Origin: Malachius bipustulatus
Taxonomy: Eukaryota; Arthropoda; Insecta; Coleoptera; Melyridae
Assembly (NCBI GenBank): GCA_910589415.1
Contig: OU342632.1
Span: 12,899,507-12,963,506 of the forward strand
Reading direction: 5' to 3'
DNA: 64,000 nt
Shown here: piece after piece, positions 21,832-31,187 of the stretch
How positions within the stretch are numbered: the first letter of the stretch is position 1
Layout: each line of letters opens with the position of its first letter
The notes under the pieces: model-generated
Seen by the model: the letters and a program-made list of their open reading frames with translations, nothing else
What the model was told of the DNA's origin: nothing
The model's database searches: none
Translations under genes and position numbers: made by a program

Positions 21832-23581
21832 GGTGATAAGCACGGGACAAATCAAGCTCGGTGCTAGTTTACCAATCATTCAGAACACAAAATTTGGTTG
21901 GATTCTCACTGGAAACCTACCAGTTTCAATTAAACAAAATAAGTTACTTTGCAATTGGTCCACTCAAAATGCGGACATTGATATCAAAAATCAAATTGAA
22001 TCATTTTGGCGTTTAGAAGAGGTAATAAACGAAAATCAAAATTTATCAAAGGAGGAAATAGAATGTGAGGAACATTTCAAAAATACAACCAAGCGTGATG
22101 AAACAGGGCGGTTTATTGTAAGTCTTCCCAGACGTGATAATTTTTCGCAATTAGGCGAGACATTTGATATTGCGAAGGATAGATTCTATAAATTAGAGCG
22201 TAGGCTAAACAACGATTTACAATTAAAGCAACAATATGCAAATTTTATTCAAGAATATGTTGACTTACAGCATGCTACTTCTATTGATTTATCTCAAGAC
22301 AATGATAATTCAATCAAGTCATACCTTCCTCATCATTGTGTGATAAAAAACGACTCGTTAACATGTAAGCTGCGTGTTGTTTTCGACGCAAGCGCAAAAT
22401 CTAAAACAGGAGTTTCATTAAACGATGTCCTAAAGGTTGGTCCATCTATACAAGAGGATATATTTTCAATTTTAGCAAGGTTTAGAATGCACAATGTTGT
22501 ATTCACAAGTGATGTGGCGAAGATGTATAGGCAGGTAGGAGTAAGGGATGAAGATGCAAATTTACAAAGAATCATTTGGAGAGAGAATTCTTCAGAACCT
22601 CTATCATTTTTTAAATTAAACACCGTGACATATGGTACGGGTCCAGCAAGTTTTTTAGCATCACGTTGTCTAAAGCAAATTGCAATTGAAAATTCAGACA
22701 AATTTCCAGAAACATGTTCCAGTATAAACTCGGATTTTTACATGGACGATTTTATATCAGGGACATCAGATGTTGCAACTGCTAAAAAACGCATACAAGA
22801 AGTTGATAGTCTTTTAAATTCATATGGATTTAAATTACGGCAGTGGTCATCAAACAAACAAGATATTCTATCAGATATTAACAATAAATCTAATGACAGT
22901 AATATTCAATTTTTAATCAAAGATAACGAAAGTTGCAAAACTTTAGGTATTTACTGGCAGCCTAAACAAGATATTTTCAAATTTTCAGTACAGAAGTTCT
23001 CTATTTTAAAAATAACAAAACGAAACATTCTCTCAATCATATCAAAAATTTATGACATTCTTGGTCTTATTAATCCAGTGATTGTCAAGGCGAAATTAAT
23101 CATGCAGAAGTTATGGGAATCTCATGTAGATTGGGATGAAGAAGTTACAGATGTAAATTTTTTACGACAATGGGATCAGTTCTTTAGCAATCTTCAAGCA
23201 TTAAATCATTTGAAAATCCCTCGGCAAGTGACCTTGGAAAATTTCGATGAAATTCAACTCCACTTATTTTCCGATGCGTCTCAACAAGCATACGGGAGTT
23301 GCGCTTATTTATTGACAAAAAATAGAGCACTAAACATTACCAATGTATCATTGCTGTGTGCAAAATCACGAGTAGCGCCGCTGAAAACACAATCATTGCC
23401 CCGTTTGGAGCTTTGCGCCGCTTTATTGTCAGCACAATTATATCAAAAAATTAATGCTTCATTGAAATACAATTTCCAAAATATTGTTTTTTGGACAGAT
23501 TCGACAATAGTGCTATCATGGTTATCAATTCAACCTAATAAATTACAAGTTTTTGTTGGCAATCGCGTATCAAAAATATAA
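21806..23581 (+). CDS. BEL/Pao reverse transcriptase and RNase H-like region (middle of broken frame)
   Basis: The 591-codon frame picks up the protease-to-RT reading in a new frame, starting inside the family motif GASLFYEVISTGQIKLG. The RT core follows: LRVVFDASAKS, then FTSDVAKMYRQV with a catalytic Asp, and FYMDDFISG (YMDD box at 22739-22750). A peptidase A17-type connection and an RNase H-like section come next, with LFSDASQQAYGSCAY, RLELCAALL and FWTDSTIVLSWL. The first ATG is internal to the natural polyprotein and is not a real start. The frame ends at TAA 23579-23581 and reading continues in the same frame beyond it, so this looks like a nonsense mutation. Confidence 0.88.
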   Translation: MLGASLFYEVISTGQIKLGASLPIIQNTKFGWILTGNLPVSIKQNKLLCNWSTQNADIDIKNQIESFWRLEEVINENQNLSKEEIECEEHFKNTTKRDETGRFIVSLPRRDNFSQLGETFDIAKDRFYKLERRLNNDLQLKQQYANFIQEYVDLQHATSIDLSQDNDNSIKSYLPHHCVIKNDSLTCKLRVVFDASAKSKTGVSLNDVLKVGPSIQEDIFSILARFRMHNVVFTSDVAKMYRQVGVRDEDANLQRIIWRENSSEPLSFFKLNTVTYGTGPASFLASRCLKQIAIENSDKFPETCSSINSDFYMDDFISGTSDVATAKKRIQEVDSLLNSYGFKLRQWSSNKQDILSDINNKSNDSNIQFLIKDNESCKTLGIYWQPKQDIFKFSVQKFSILKITKRNILSIISKIYDILGLINPVIVKAKLIMQKLWESHVDWDEEVTDVNFLRQWDQFFSNLQALNHLKIPRQVTLENFDEIQLHLFSDASQQAYGSCAYLLTKNRALNITNVSLLCAKSRVAPLKTQSLPRLELCAALLSAQLYQKINASLKYNFQNIVFWTDSTIVLSWLSIQPNKLQVFVGNRVSKI

Positions 23582-23737
23582 ACAATTACTGAAGATCACA
23601 AATGGAAGCATGTACCAACAGATAAAAATCCAGCGGATATTTTATCCAGAGGGCTAAATCCTCAAGAAATCAATGATTCAAAATTTTGGTTTCAAGGTCC
23701 AGAATTCCTCAAGTTAAGTGAAGATCATTGGCCTATT

Positions 23738-25363
23738 TTGAGGGAAAAATTAACAACAGATAACATTCAGGAGCTAAAATCGCAAAAAAATTTAACTTGC
23801 CATGAGGGCGACGATAATATTTCTAAGGGTACAGTCAGTGCATATGTAGGTGATCATAAGAATTTAATTTTTGATCTTACATCAAAAAATTCAAATTTTT
23901 CAAGATTAGTGCGAATAATGGCATATATGTTAAGATTCATAAATAATTGCAGATTAAACAACAAAGAGAATAGAAACAAAGGTTTTTTAACTTCATCTGA
24001 ATTAAACAATAGCAAATTGAACCTATGTAAAATTGTTCAACAGCATTATTTTACGGAGGAACTTAAACAATTAAGTAATAATTCAGGACAAGTTGATAAG
24101 CGAAATAAATTATATTTCTTAAATCCATTCAAGGACCCTGAAGGTATTATAAGGGTTGGTGGAAGATTATCTAGATCAAATTTGATGTACAACAATAAAT
24201 ATCCAATCATACTTCCATCTAAGGCTCATTTTTCAGAGCTTGTAATATTACATGAACATTTAAAAAATTTACACGCAGGTCCAACGCTTACTTTATCTTG
24301 CGTTCGACAGAATTTTTGGCCTTTGAACGGCATGAGAACAGTAAAAAATATATTACACAGGTGCATTACTTGTTTCAAATCCAAGCCACCTTCTGTAGTA
24401 CAAAAGATGGCAGATTTACCAGCCGCCAGAGTTATCATACCTCCACGAGCATTTTTTCATTGTGGCTTAGATTATTGCGGTCCATATCAAATCAAAGACA
24501 GCAAATTAAGGAATCGCAAGTATATCAAATCATACGTTTGTTTATTTGTCTGTTTAGCTTCTAAAGCAGTGCATGTTGAATTAGTAACAGATCTTACGAC
24601 AGAAGGATTCTTGAATGCTTTCAAGCGATTCATAGCAAGGAGAGGGTTAGTATCTGAAGTATATTCAGATAATGCAACTAATTTTGTTGCGGCTAATAAA
24701 CATTTAAGAGAAGTATTTAATTTGACAAATACTTCTGCATATCAAAATTACATTGCTGACAAGGGAATAAAATGGCATTTCATTCCTCCTCGGTCACCGC
24801 ATTTCGGGGGACTATGGGAAGGTGCTGTAAAATCATTAAAAACTCATTTGGAAAAAATCATGAATAACATTTATTTAACATATGAAGAATTTTACACAGT
24901 ATTAACACAAATAGAAATCACATTAAATTCCCGTCCTTTATTACCCTTAACGGATGATCCCAACGAATTTGAAGTCATCACTCCAGGGCACTTCCTTATT
25001 GGTGGCTCCATGGGATTACTTCCTGAAGTTCCAGTTGATCAACCTGAAAGAACAAAATCATACATATCAAGATACAAGCTACTACAATCGCTACATCAAA
25101 GGTTTTGGACATCATGGTCCAGAGACTATTTGCAGCTATTACAACGTCGGAACAAGTGGTGCAAGCAGACTCCAAATGTGAAGCTAAACACATTAGTTCT
25201 GCTCAGAGAAGATAACTTACCTGCGAGGTGTTGGAAGTTGGGCCGAGTTGTAGATCTGCATCCAGGTCAAGATGGTGTGGTGAGGGTCGTATCAGTGAAA
25301 ACTCAAGGTGGTGTTTTTAAACGATCAATTGTTAGACTGTCTCCGTTACCAATTGAAGTGTGA
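23738..25363 (+). CDS. BEL/Pao integrase (last part of broken frame)
   Basis: The 541-codon frame is in the same frame as the RT part; coding similarity resumes directly after the stop at 23581, before the first ATG here. It holds an HHCC-type zinc-binding region (HEHLKNLHAGPT ... CITC), the rve integrase core with Asp in FHCGLDYCGPY, Asp in VYSDNATNF and Glu in GLWEGAVKSLKTH, and a C-terminal DUF5641-like segment (LVLLREDNLPARCWKLGRV). Integrase inserts the cDNA copy into the host genome. The stop TGA is about 100 bp before the 3' LTR. Confidence 0.9.
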   Translation: MREKLTTDNIQELKSQKNLTCHEGDDNISKGTVSAYVGDHKNLIFDLTSKNSNFSRLVRIMAYMLRFINNCRLNNKENRNKGFLTSSELNNSKLNLCKIVQQHYFTEELKQLSNNSGQVDKRNKLYFLNPFKDPEGIIRVGGRLSRSNLMYNNKYPIILPSKAHFSELVILHEHLKNLHAGPTLTLSCVRQNFWPLNGMRTVKNILHRCITCFKSKPPSVVQKMADLPAARVIIPPRAFFHCGLDYCGPYQIKDSKLRNRKYIKSYVCLFVCLASKAVHVELVTDLTTEGFLNAFKRFIARRGLVSEVYSDNATNFVAANKHLREVFNLTNTSAYQNYIADKGIKWHFIPPRSPHFGGLWEGAVKSLKTHLEKIMNNIYLTYEEFYTVLTQIEITLNSRPLLPLTDDPNEFEVITPGHFLIGGSMGLLPEVPVDQPERTKSYISRYKLLQSLHQRFWTSWSRDYLQLLQRRNKWCKQTPNVKLNTLVLLREDNLPARCWKLGRVVDLHPGQDGVVRVVSVKTQGGVFKRSIVRLSPLPIEV

Positions 25364-25450
25364 ACTTTTAACATTAACATTATATCAACATAATTTAACA
25401 AAAAATATCATATCTTGTATTGTAGTTATTTCGTTTGAAAGTGGCCTTTC

Positions 25451-25463
25451 AAGGCGGGCGGCT
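25451..25463 (+). other. Polypurine tract of the BEL element
   Basis: AAGGCGGGCGG lies immediately before the 3' LTR, the expected place for plus-strand priming. It is short and interrupted by C. Confidence 0.55.
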
Positions 25464-25464
25464 C

Positions 25465-25819
25465 TGTTCAGTTTCAGTTTAATTTCATAAATTTGTTTGA
25501 AAATTTGTAAACATGGCAGCGGTGTGTCTGCTGTTGTGTAGCCTAGCGATGCTGTAGCCTCTTGAGAGGACAGCAGGATGATTGGGAATTTTTAGTATTA
25601 GAGTGTTACCGAGAGACTGGAGAGCAGACAGGTCGTGTTGACCTACGCAGGGTGTTAATTTTTATATTTTGTGTTTAAACAGAAGCATTGTGTCATGAAT
25701 TGTAAATTCATAAATTTGTGTTTTTTGGTGGATGAAGAATAAAGTTTTTGTTAAACATTAATGTCTGATTCCAATGGTCCTTCGAGAAATTAAATACTTA
25801 ACAAGCAGCAAACATAACA
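25465..25819 (+). repeat. BEL/Pao 3' LTR
   Basis: 355 bp matching 18924-19278 without a difference I can see. It is followed by the target duplication ACTTT. Confidence 0.93.
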
Positions 25820-25824
25820 ACTTT

Positions 25825-26455
25825 ATTATATTCACCAAGAAAAATTAATATTTTTAGATGACCTATGAATATTTTGTAAACTTGCTGTAGAATTCTGTTC
25901 AGGAGTTTTGAAGAAAGGTATGAAACCCATTAGAAACTTGTCTTTTTGATAGTATACAGCAGGTGGAGTCAAGGCAATTTGCAGCCTAGTCAATGGCACG
26001 AATTACTGTACTATTCGCTAGTGGGCGAATTCTAGTCAGCTGCTGCCTTGATCGTGATTTGTCGAAATATTATAATTTTTACAGTGTCACATGATTACAT
26101 GGAATAACAAGAAAGTGATAAAAAAAAGTCACTAGTCTAAGAATTGATCAGATTCGGGTGGAGATCAAAAGAATTGATGAGAACAAAAGATGAGAAAAGA
26201 ATTGATCAAACGACAATGCAGAAGGTAAGTACTTTTCGTGGAGACTTGCTACTGATAGTTTCAATATTTTTGGTGTGATTGGAAAGGTCTACTATTGATA
26301 ATGAAAAACTAACATCTGAAAGATGTCTAGGTACAGATAAAAGAAATAGTTTCCAACTTCCCAGTTACCTACACAAAAATATACACCCAATTAGAATTAA
26401 TGGTACGAATATGGAACTCCACTCAAGAATATTCCGTGATGAGTGCACTCCTATA
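25825..26455. other. Intergenic DNA, nothing firmly recognised
   Basis: An open stretch begins at 26279 and runs into the following inverted-repeat element (LPSYLHKNIHPIRINGTNME is protein-like). It has no support as a gene and is interrupted by repeat sequence. Confidence 0.35.
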
Positions 26456-27322
26456 CCGGGTGTCCCAGACTTAATTGACCAGGCTATATCTCATATACAG
26501 GTTGAGATAATCGAGCCGAATAAAAGGCATATTATTATAATTTTTCAAGCTGTATAACATGACAGCATGAAAACAACCCCCACTCCAACAGCCCCTAAAT
26601 TACAGCCCCCACCCTTAAAAAAATGAATAGCACCCTGTATATATTATTGTATATTCAAAACCAGTATTCGATTGTCTATTCATATGATTTTTCAGATTCA
26701 AAATTGGTTGAGAAATAACCAAGAAAAGGTTCATCAAGGTGGTAAGGACTTTTTATATCTTAACTTTCTCTGAATGACTTTAGCTGTCAAAATTTATCAA
26801 TACAATGTTCATAGTTTTTAATTAGCAGGTCACAGTCATCATTAAGATTCATGATAAAGTGCTTAGTCTCTTGTTTTATTTTTTTAAATTTCCCAATAAA
26901 TCAGAATTATTAAATAAATTGTTTGGACTTTAATTATAATAATAACTATCACCTGCCTGTTAAAAGCTATGACTAAATATTGATAAATTTTGACAGCAAA
27001 AGTCATCCAGAGAAAGTTCAGATAAAAAGTCATGACCACCTTGATGAACTTTTTCTTGGTTATTTCTCAACCAATTTTGAATCTGAAAAATCATCTGAAT
27101 AGTCAATCGAATACTGGTTTTGAATATATAAAAATATATACAGGGTGCTATTCATTTTTTTAAGGGTGGGGGCTGTAATTTAGGGGATGTTGGAGTGGGG
27201 GTTGTTTTCATGCTGTCATGTTATACAGCTTGAAAAATTATAATAATATGCCTTTTATTCGGTTCGATTATCTCAACCTGTATATGAGATATGGCCTGGT
27301 CAATTAAGTCTGGGACACCCGG
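26456..27322. repeat. Mirrored-unit palindromic element, 867 bp
   Basis: A 182-bp unit (26456-26637) begins CCGGGTGTCCCAGAC and ends GCACCCTG, with TA on each side. Its inverted copy is 27141-27322, also TA-flanked. Between them lies a further palindrome of about 500 bp with blocks such as GGTTGAGAAATAACCAAGAA. The whole is symmetric about a point near 26890. It has no coding capacity. Confidence 0.8.
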
Positions 27323-28042
27323 TATACTCTTTTACAAGTAGTAGGTAGTGTTTACTAGCAGTTTTGGTGACTGCTAGTTACCAGTCAAAAGGGAAGTTAC
27401 AAAAACGTCAAGTACTGTTTTATCTATTTTATTAATGAAATATATTATCAAATACATATTTACAAAATTATAAAATATTTTTGAAGTAAGATAACAGAAT
27501 CTTCAATGTTAACATGGAATTTTAATACTTCAGCTTAACTTTTTAATCTTTATAACTCTACTCTTTACTTATTCATTAATAAATATAATTCTAACTTACT
27601 TCATAAGGTATAATCAGAGTGAAAATTAGAAAAATCATAAGATAACATAACAATTTGTTCCACATATTAGTAATTATTAACAAATACACTGATAGTGTAT
27701 ATAATCAAGTCACTTATTTGAGAAAGCCGACAGGTGATATAAACATAATATTATTGAAAAATTAAGAAATCTGCCTAATAATGTCATGAGCCTGTCTGAA
27801 ACTGCAGTCGTTGGAACTTCCGAGGCATATTTTTATAAAACAAATTAAAATATATCTGGATTGGAATAACAATGAAGTCAGTTAAAAAAAGGACTTCTCC
27901 AGTTTCTCAAATAAGTCTAGAACATCCTTGGAAATGTAATTTTGTTTAAACTGAGTTTGCTGCATTCACCAAAATTACACAACCGGTAATTATCAAGGAA
28001 CAATATTATTAATCATAATCTTCAGATGTTTAAAATATTTCC
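27323..28042. other. Intergenic DNA downstream of ISY1
   Basis: AT-rich sequence beyond the ISY1 stop codon. The stretch nearest to 28042 should hold the ISY1 3' UTR. No other gene is seen. Confidence 0.4.
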
Positions 28043-28846
28043 TTAACTCTCATCAATGCCATATTTTGATAAGAGTTCCTGTTTCTTTCTTCTCAAGAGG
28101 GCTTGCTCTACTTCTTGTTGAGTTGGCACTGGAACATGAGCTATAAACCTCTGCTGAGAACCATCTGGTTTTTCCGTTTCTTCTTCCGAACCAGAGTCTT
28201 CTACAGCGTATATATTTTCATCTAATTCTTCATCCGATGAATCTTTCTCTGTTCCTGCTGTTTTTTTCTTCTCCTTATATTCAGCCACACTTTTTAAAAT
28301 AGCTTCTTTTTCAGCTCGCACTTCTAGTGGTATAATGATCCCATCATCATCGTCCATATATCCGTAATAGTCTGCATCGATGTCTTTCATAAGTTCAGCT
28401 CGTGTCTTCCTAGGTGGAGGTGGAGGTTCCTGCTCGAACAACTCTCGGACTCCCGGCAATTCCTTTGCAGCGCCAAAGTATTTGTAGCCTCTGTTGCCAG
28501 GAACCTCTTTGCCTTCATGGTCGAGCATCCGGGGTCCAACCCGCTGATAGTCCGGTCCGCCCAGTTCTTTGATCTGATCTTCCCAGTGCCTCTTTTCTCT
28601 GAGCAACTTGTTGATTTCATCATTGAGGTCTCTGATTCGGAACTCTCCGAGCCCAGCATTCTGAATCTGCGCAACCTTTTTAGCAACTTCCCGAATAATT
28701 TGCATCCGCCACTTTTCGCAAGCGTATAGGCTCTTGCATTCCGATGCCAGGTACGGTCGGCGCTTTTTGTGTTTTTCGTTCTCCCCTAGTTGAGCAGCTC
28801 TCCAGCGAGCCAGAGTTGTCATAGCTTTCTCGGCGTTTCTGGCCAT
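28043..28846 (-). CDS. ISY1: Pre-mRNA-splicing factor ISY1 homologue
   Basis: The uninterrupted 267-codon frame has its ATG in a good context (AAAAATGGCC). It begins MARNAEKAMTTLARW and carries the highly conserved blocks QIQNAGLGEFRIRDLNDEIN and GNRGYKYFGAAKELPGVREL, followed by a proline run and KTRAELMKDID. The tail has an acidic stretch (about residues 200-228) and FIAHVPVPTQQEVEQALLRRKK. This is the Isy1 family, a nuclear component of the Prp19-associated spliceosome that helps organise the first catalytic step. The length is close to the 285 residues of the human protein, with a shorter C-terminus. It reads in one exon; being fully intact it is the functional gene and not an obvious retrocopy. 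Confidence 0.96.
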   Translation of the reverse strand: MARNAEKAMTTLARWRAAQLGENEKHKKRRPYLASECKSLYACEKWRMQIIREVAKKVAQIQNAGLGEFRIRDLNDEINKLLREKRHWEDQIKELGGPDYQRVGPRMLDHEGKEVPGNRGYKYFGAAKELPGVRELFEQEPPPPPRKTRAELMKDIDADYYGYMDDDDGIIIPLEVRAEKEAILKSVAEYKEKKKTAGTEKDSSDEELDENIYAVEDSGSEEETEKPDGSQQRFIAHVPVPTQQEVEQALLRRKKQELLSKYGIDES

Positions 28847-29248
28847 TTTTATGCTTACAAATACGAGTTAGATATACCAAGACTTTATTAGTTATATCCT
28901 ACTATTTTTCAAACATCGACATCACAAAAATAAAATTATAGACAAAATTTTTTACGGTTTTTCTAAGGCAACAAATGGCAATTGAAATTGATTGATTTTT
29001 AACTTTGTTTGAATATAAAAATGTTAGGTTAGGTTAAGTTGACGAAATTCCATCGTTTTTGTTTTGCTAAAATGCCGATAGTTCTCAGAAGCGCATGCGT
29101 ACTTCACGGTTTCGCGTTTCGGTTTTCGGTTGTCTAGAGCTGCCCTAGACAACCGAAACTGCTCTAGACAACTGCGTGCTCTAGTAGAGCACGTCTAGAG
29201 TACCTGGATATTGACAGATTTTAATTGTATAAAGAGTACGGAAGGTTA
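28847..29248 (-). promoter_or_regulatory. ISY1 upstream region with a CTCTAGA palindrome cluster
   Basis: Immediately upstream of ISY1. At 29131-29206 the motif (T)CTAGA recurs: CCCTAGACAACCGAAACTG, GCTCTAGACAACTG and CGTCTAGAG. A perfect inverted repeat GTGCTCTA-G-TAGAGCAC lies at 29176-29192. The placement suggests a promoter, but no known factor site is identified. Confidence 0.4.
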
Positions 29249-29485
29249 GGGCCGGTTGCACGAAAGTAATTAAAAATATTTCAGATAATTACTGATTTTT
29301 AATTTCAAATTTTGAAAATATGGTGAATATTTTCAAGGATATTTTAATTTTTCTTGGTAATTTAACTCTTCTACAAGAGAGTAGAGTTTGTTTCCAGCAC
29401 TATCAGACCAATATTTTGATAATACAGGGTGTTTTAAAATCGATGATTATCTCAAAGATTTTTAATTACGTTCGTGCAAACGGGC
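29249..29485. repeat. 237-bp MITE, GGGCC-GGTTGCAC family, copy 2
   Basis: The ends GGGCCGGTTGCACG and CGTGCAAACGGGC are inverted. The interior matches 8204-8444 in the same orientation, including TTTTGAAAATATGGTGAATA and GATAATACAGGG. It is non-coding. Confidence 0.8.
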
Positions 29486-31187
29486 ATTAGTGTCACTTTC
29501 GTCGGTCTCGTCTCTTTTTTTTACTTCTTAGGTACTTTCTCGCGTCAAAGTTGGATCACCTGGTTCGGTGCGGTTTCAGTCAAAGAAGAAAAAAGGTCAG
29601 GAAATGGAAATAGTAAATAGTATATAAACGTTACTCTACCTATCCAATGAATGCGACGGAAGTCAGCCATCTTAGTAGTCCAAATTTTACATTGACAGTT
29701 GACTTAACCCAAACCATGCCATAAAACTCGGCCGGTGATTGGCTGTTACGTGACGGACGGTCGGCGGTGGCGGACAGGCGGAAATGATATTCTTTCAGTC
29801 GTGTTCTGTCTCTGTCTGGCATCGTCTGCCATATTGCTGGTCCATTCCGGTAGTCACCATCACCAAGGATACCGCATATACCTACTCTTACCTCTGACCT
29901 TTTTTCTTCTTTGGTTTGAGTCATGATAGTCATGACATGATACAAGAAAAATAAACAAGGTATGTCAGCGCGCAGCCTGTGACGTCAGTCAGGTGATGCA
30001 AATGCTACGTACGACTTATATCAGTAATAATAACGTCAAATCTCGATTTAGTAGAGAATTTCGACGTTTGCAGATGTTGCAGTAATTTTTATTAGTTTGA
30101 CTTGAGTACCTGACCTATTTTTGCTGTTGACGGCAAAAATGGTTAGCGAGAAGTGGGGTTGTAAGGATCATGCAAGAAAAGTGATATCTTTTTATTAGTT
30201 TGCTATCATAGTCAATTATGTATTTGATATTACATAATATCATATCATATTACTAGTAAGCAGTTTTAATTACAATTCACAAATACTGATTTCACCTTCA
30301 AATATTATTTTCAATGCTTCCGTTAGTGATCGGAATGCAATCTCCATACTGACGTCATGCGCAGCACGGACGTTTTTTCAGTGTCATGCTGACAGCTGAC
30401 ATACCTTGTGTCAATGTGTAGTTATATCCGGTTGTATCGTGGTTTGTGGTTTGAACTTTAATAATTTTACACTGCGGCAACAAGAAAATAGAAAAAAACG
30501 CCTCGGTATTTTGTAAATAAAATACCTACCAGCACCAAAACCAAACATAAAAAGTTTAAACACAGCCACTAGTGCTACTGCATGGTATGTTGGTATGGGG
30601 AGATATGGGATATGGGATGGTTTTGGTTTGGTAAAAAAAACTGAAAAAGTTCAGTAAGTTGAAAAAAAAAGAGCGGGATGATTGGAGTGGGTGACGGAAA
30701 CCGGTAATCGGTAACCGGTAACATACCATTGACGTTTTATTAGCAGTTTTAGCACAGAATAGACTAATTTTAGTTTAGCGTATTTGGTATGGGGTGTGGG
30801 TGAGTGGGAGTACTGGGAGTAGTGGGAAGTGGGAGTAGTGGGACAGTCGGACAGTGGGAGTGGGAGTGAATTGGAAATTGGAGTATGGAATATGTTAACG
30901 TGAATGGGTGAATGGTGAATGTAATGATGCATTGATGCAGAGTTAAAAATAAAAAAAACAGAATCAAAAAATTTAGTCTTCTTTCTTGCTGTTGCTGTTA
31001 TGTGTGTTATGTTAGTAAAACTTTAGCATGAATCTGTGTTTATAATAATAATTAATAAATTCTGGCGTTGCGTGATATTTGTTATTTTTTCAGCTGTTAG
31101 ATGGGAAGTAGAACATTGCAATAATCCATTTTCTCTTAATAAGGCTTTGAAAACAGCACTGCTAGAAGTCTGTGCAAACAATTAAAA
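29486..31187. other. Intergenic DNA and probable 5' UTR region of the GST gene
   Basis: A pyrimidine run ending TTTTTTCAG at about 31093 looks like a splice acceptor, so the GST mRNA probably has a non-coding first exon further upstream. Its position is not visible. A G/GT-rich low-complexity run lies at 30785-30870. Open stretches at 29640-29945 and 30651-30967 are not supported as genes. Confidence 0.45.
30785..30870. repeat. GGGAGT-type low-complexity run
   Basis: Imperfect repeats of GTGGGAGTA/GTGGGAGT on the + strand make a purine-rich tract. Confidence 0.8.

Larger units (their letters stand above)
18924..25819 (+). mobile_element. BEL/Pao LTR retrotransposon, structurally complete, coding region broken
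   Basis: A 6.9-kb element starts TGTT and ends AACA, with two 355-bp LTRs and a 5-bp target duplication (ACTTT at 18919-18923 and 25820-25824), the length usual for BEL/Pao. Domain order is gag, zinc knuckles, aspartic protease, reverse transcriptase with RNase H-like region, then integrase, all on the + strand, as in BEL/Pao. These elements normally carry one long frame; here it is split by a frame change near 21806 and an in-frame stop at 23579-23581. I see no LTR differences by eye, which implies a recent insertion. Confidence 0.93.

Noticed and set aside
26279..26557. A 92-codon + strand open stretch
   Set aside because: Its second part is the terminal arm of an inverted-repeat element and no family is recognised.
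28043..28846. ISY1 as a processed retrocopy because it has no introns
   Set aside because: The frame is intact with all conserved blocks, and I see no terminal A-tract or target duplication.
29640..29945. A - strand open stretch as a gene
   Set aside because: No conserved motifs; the composition follows a locally GC-richer, promoter-like region.
30651..30967. Pro/His/Ser-rich open stretches on the - strand
   Set aside because: They are translations of the GTGGGAGT low-complexity tract.
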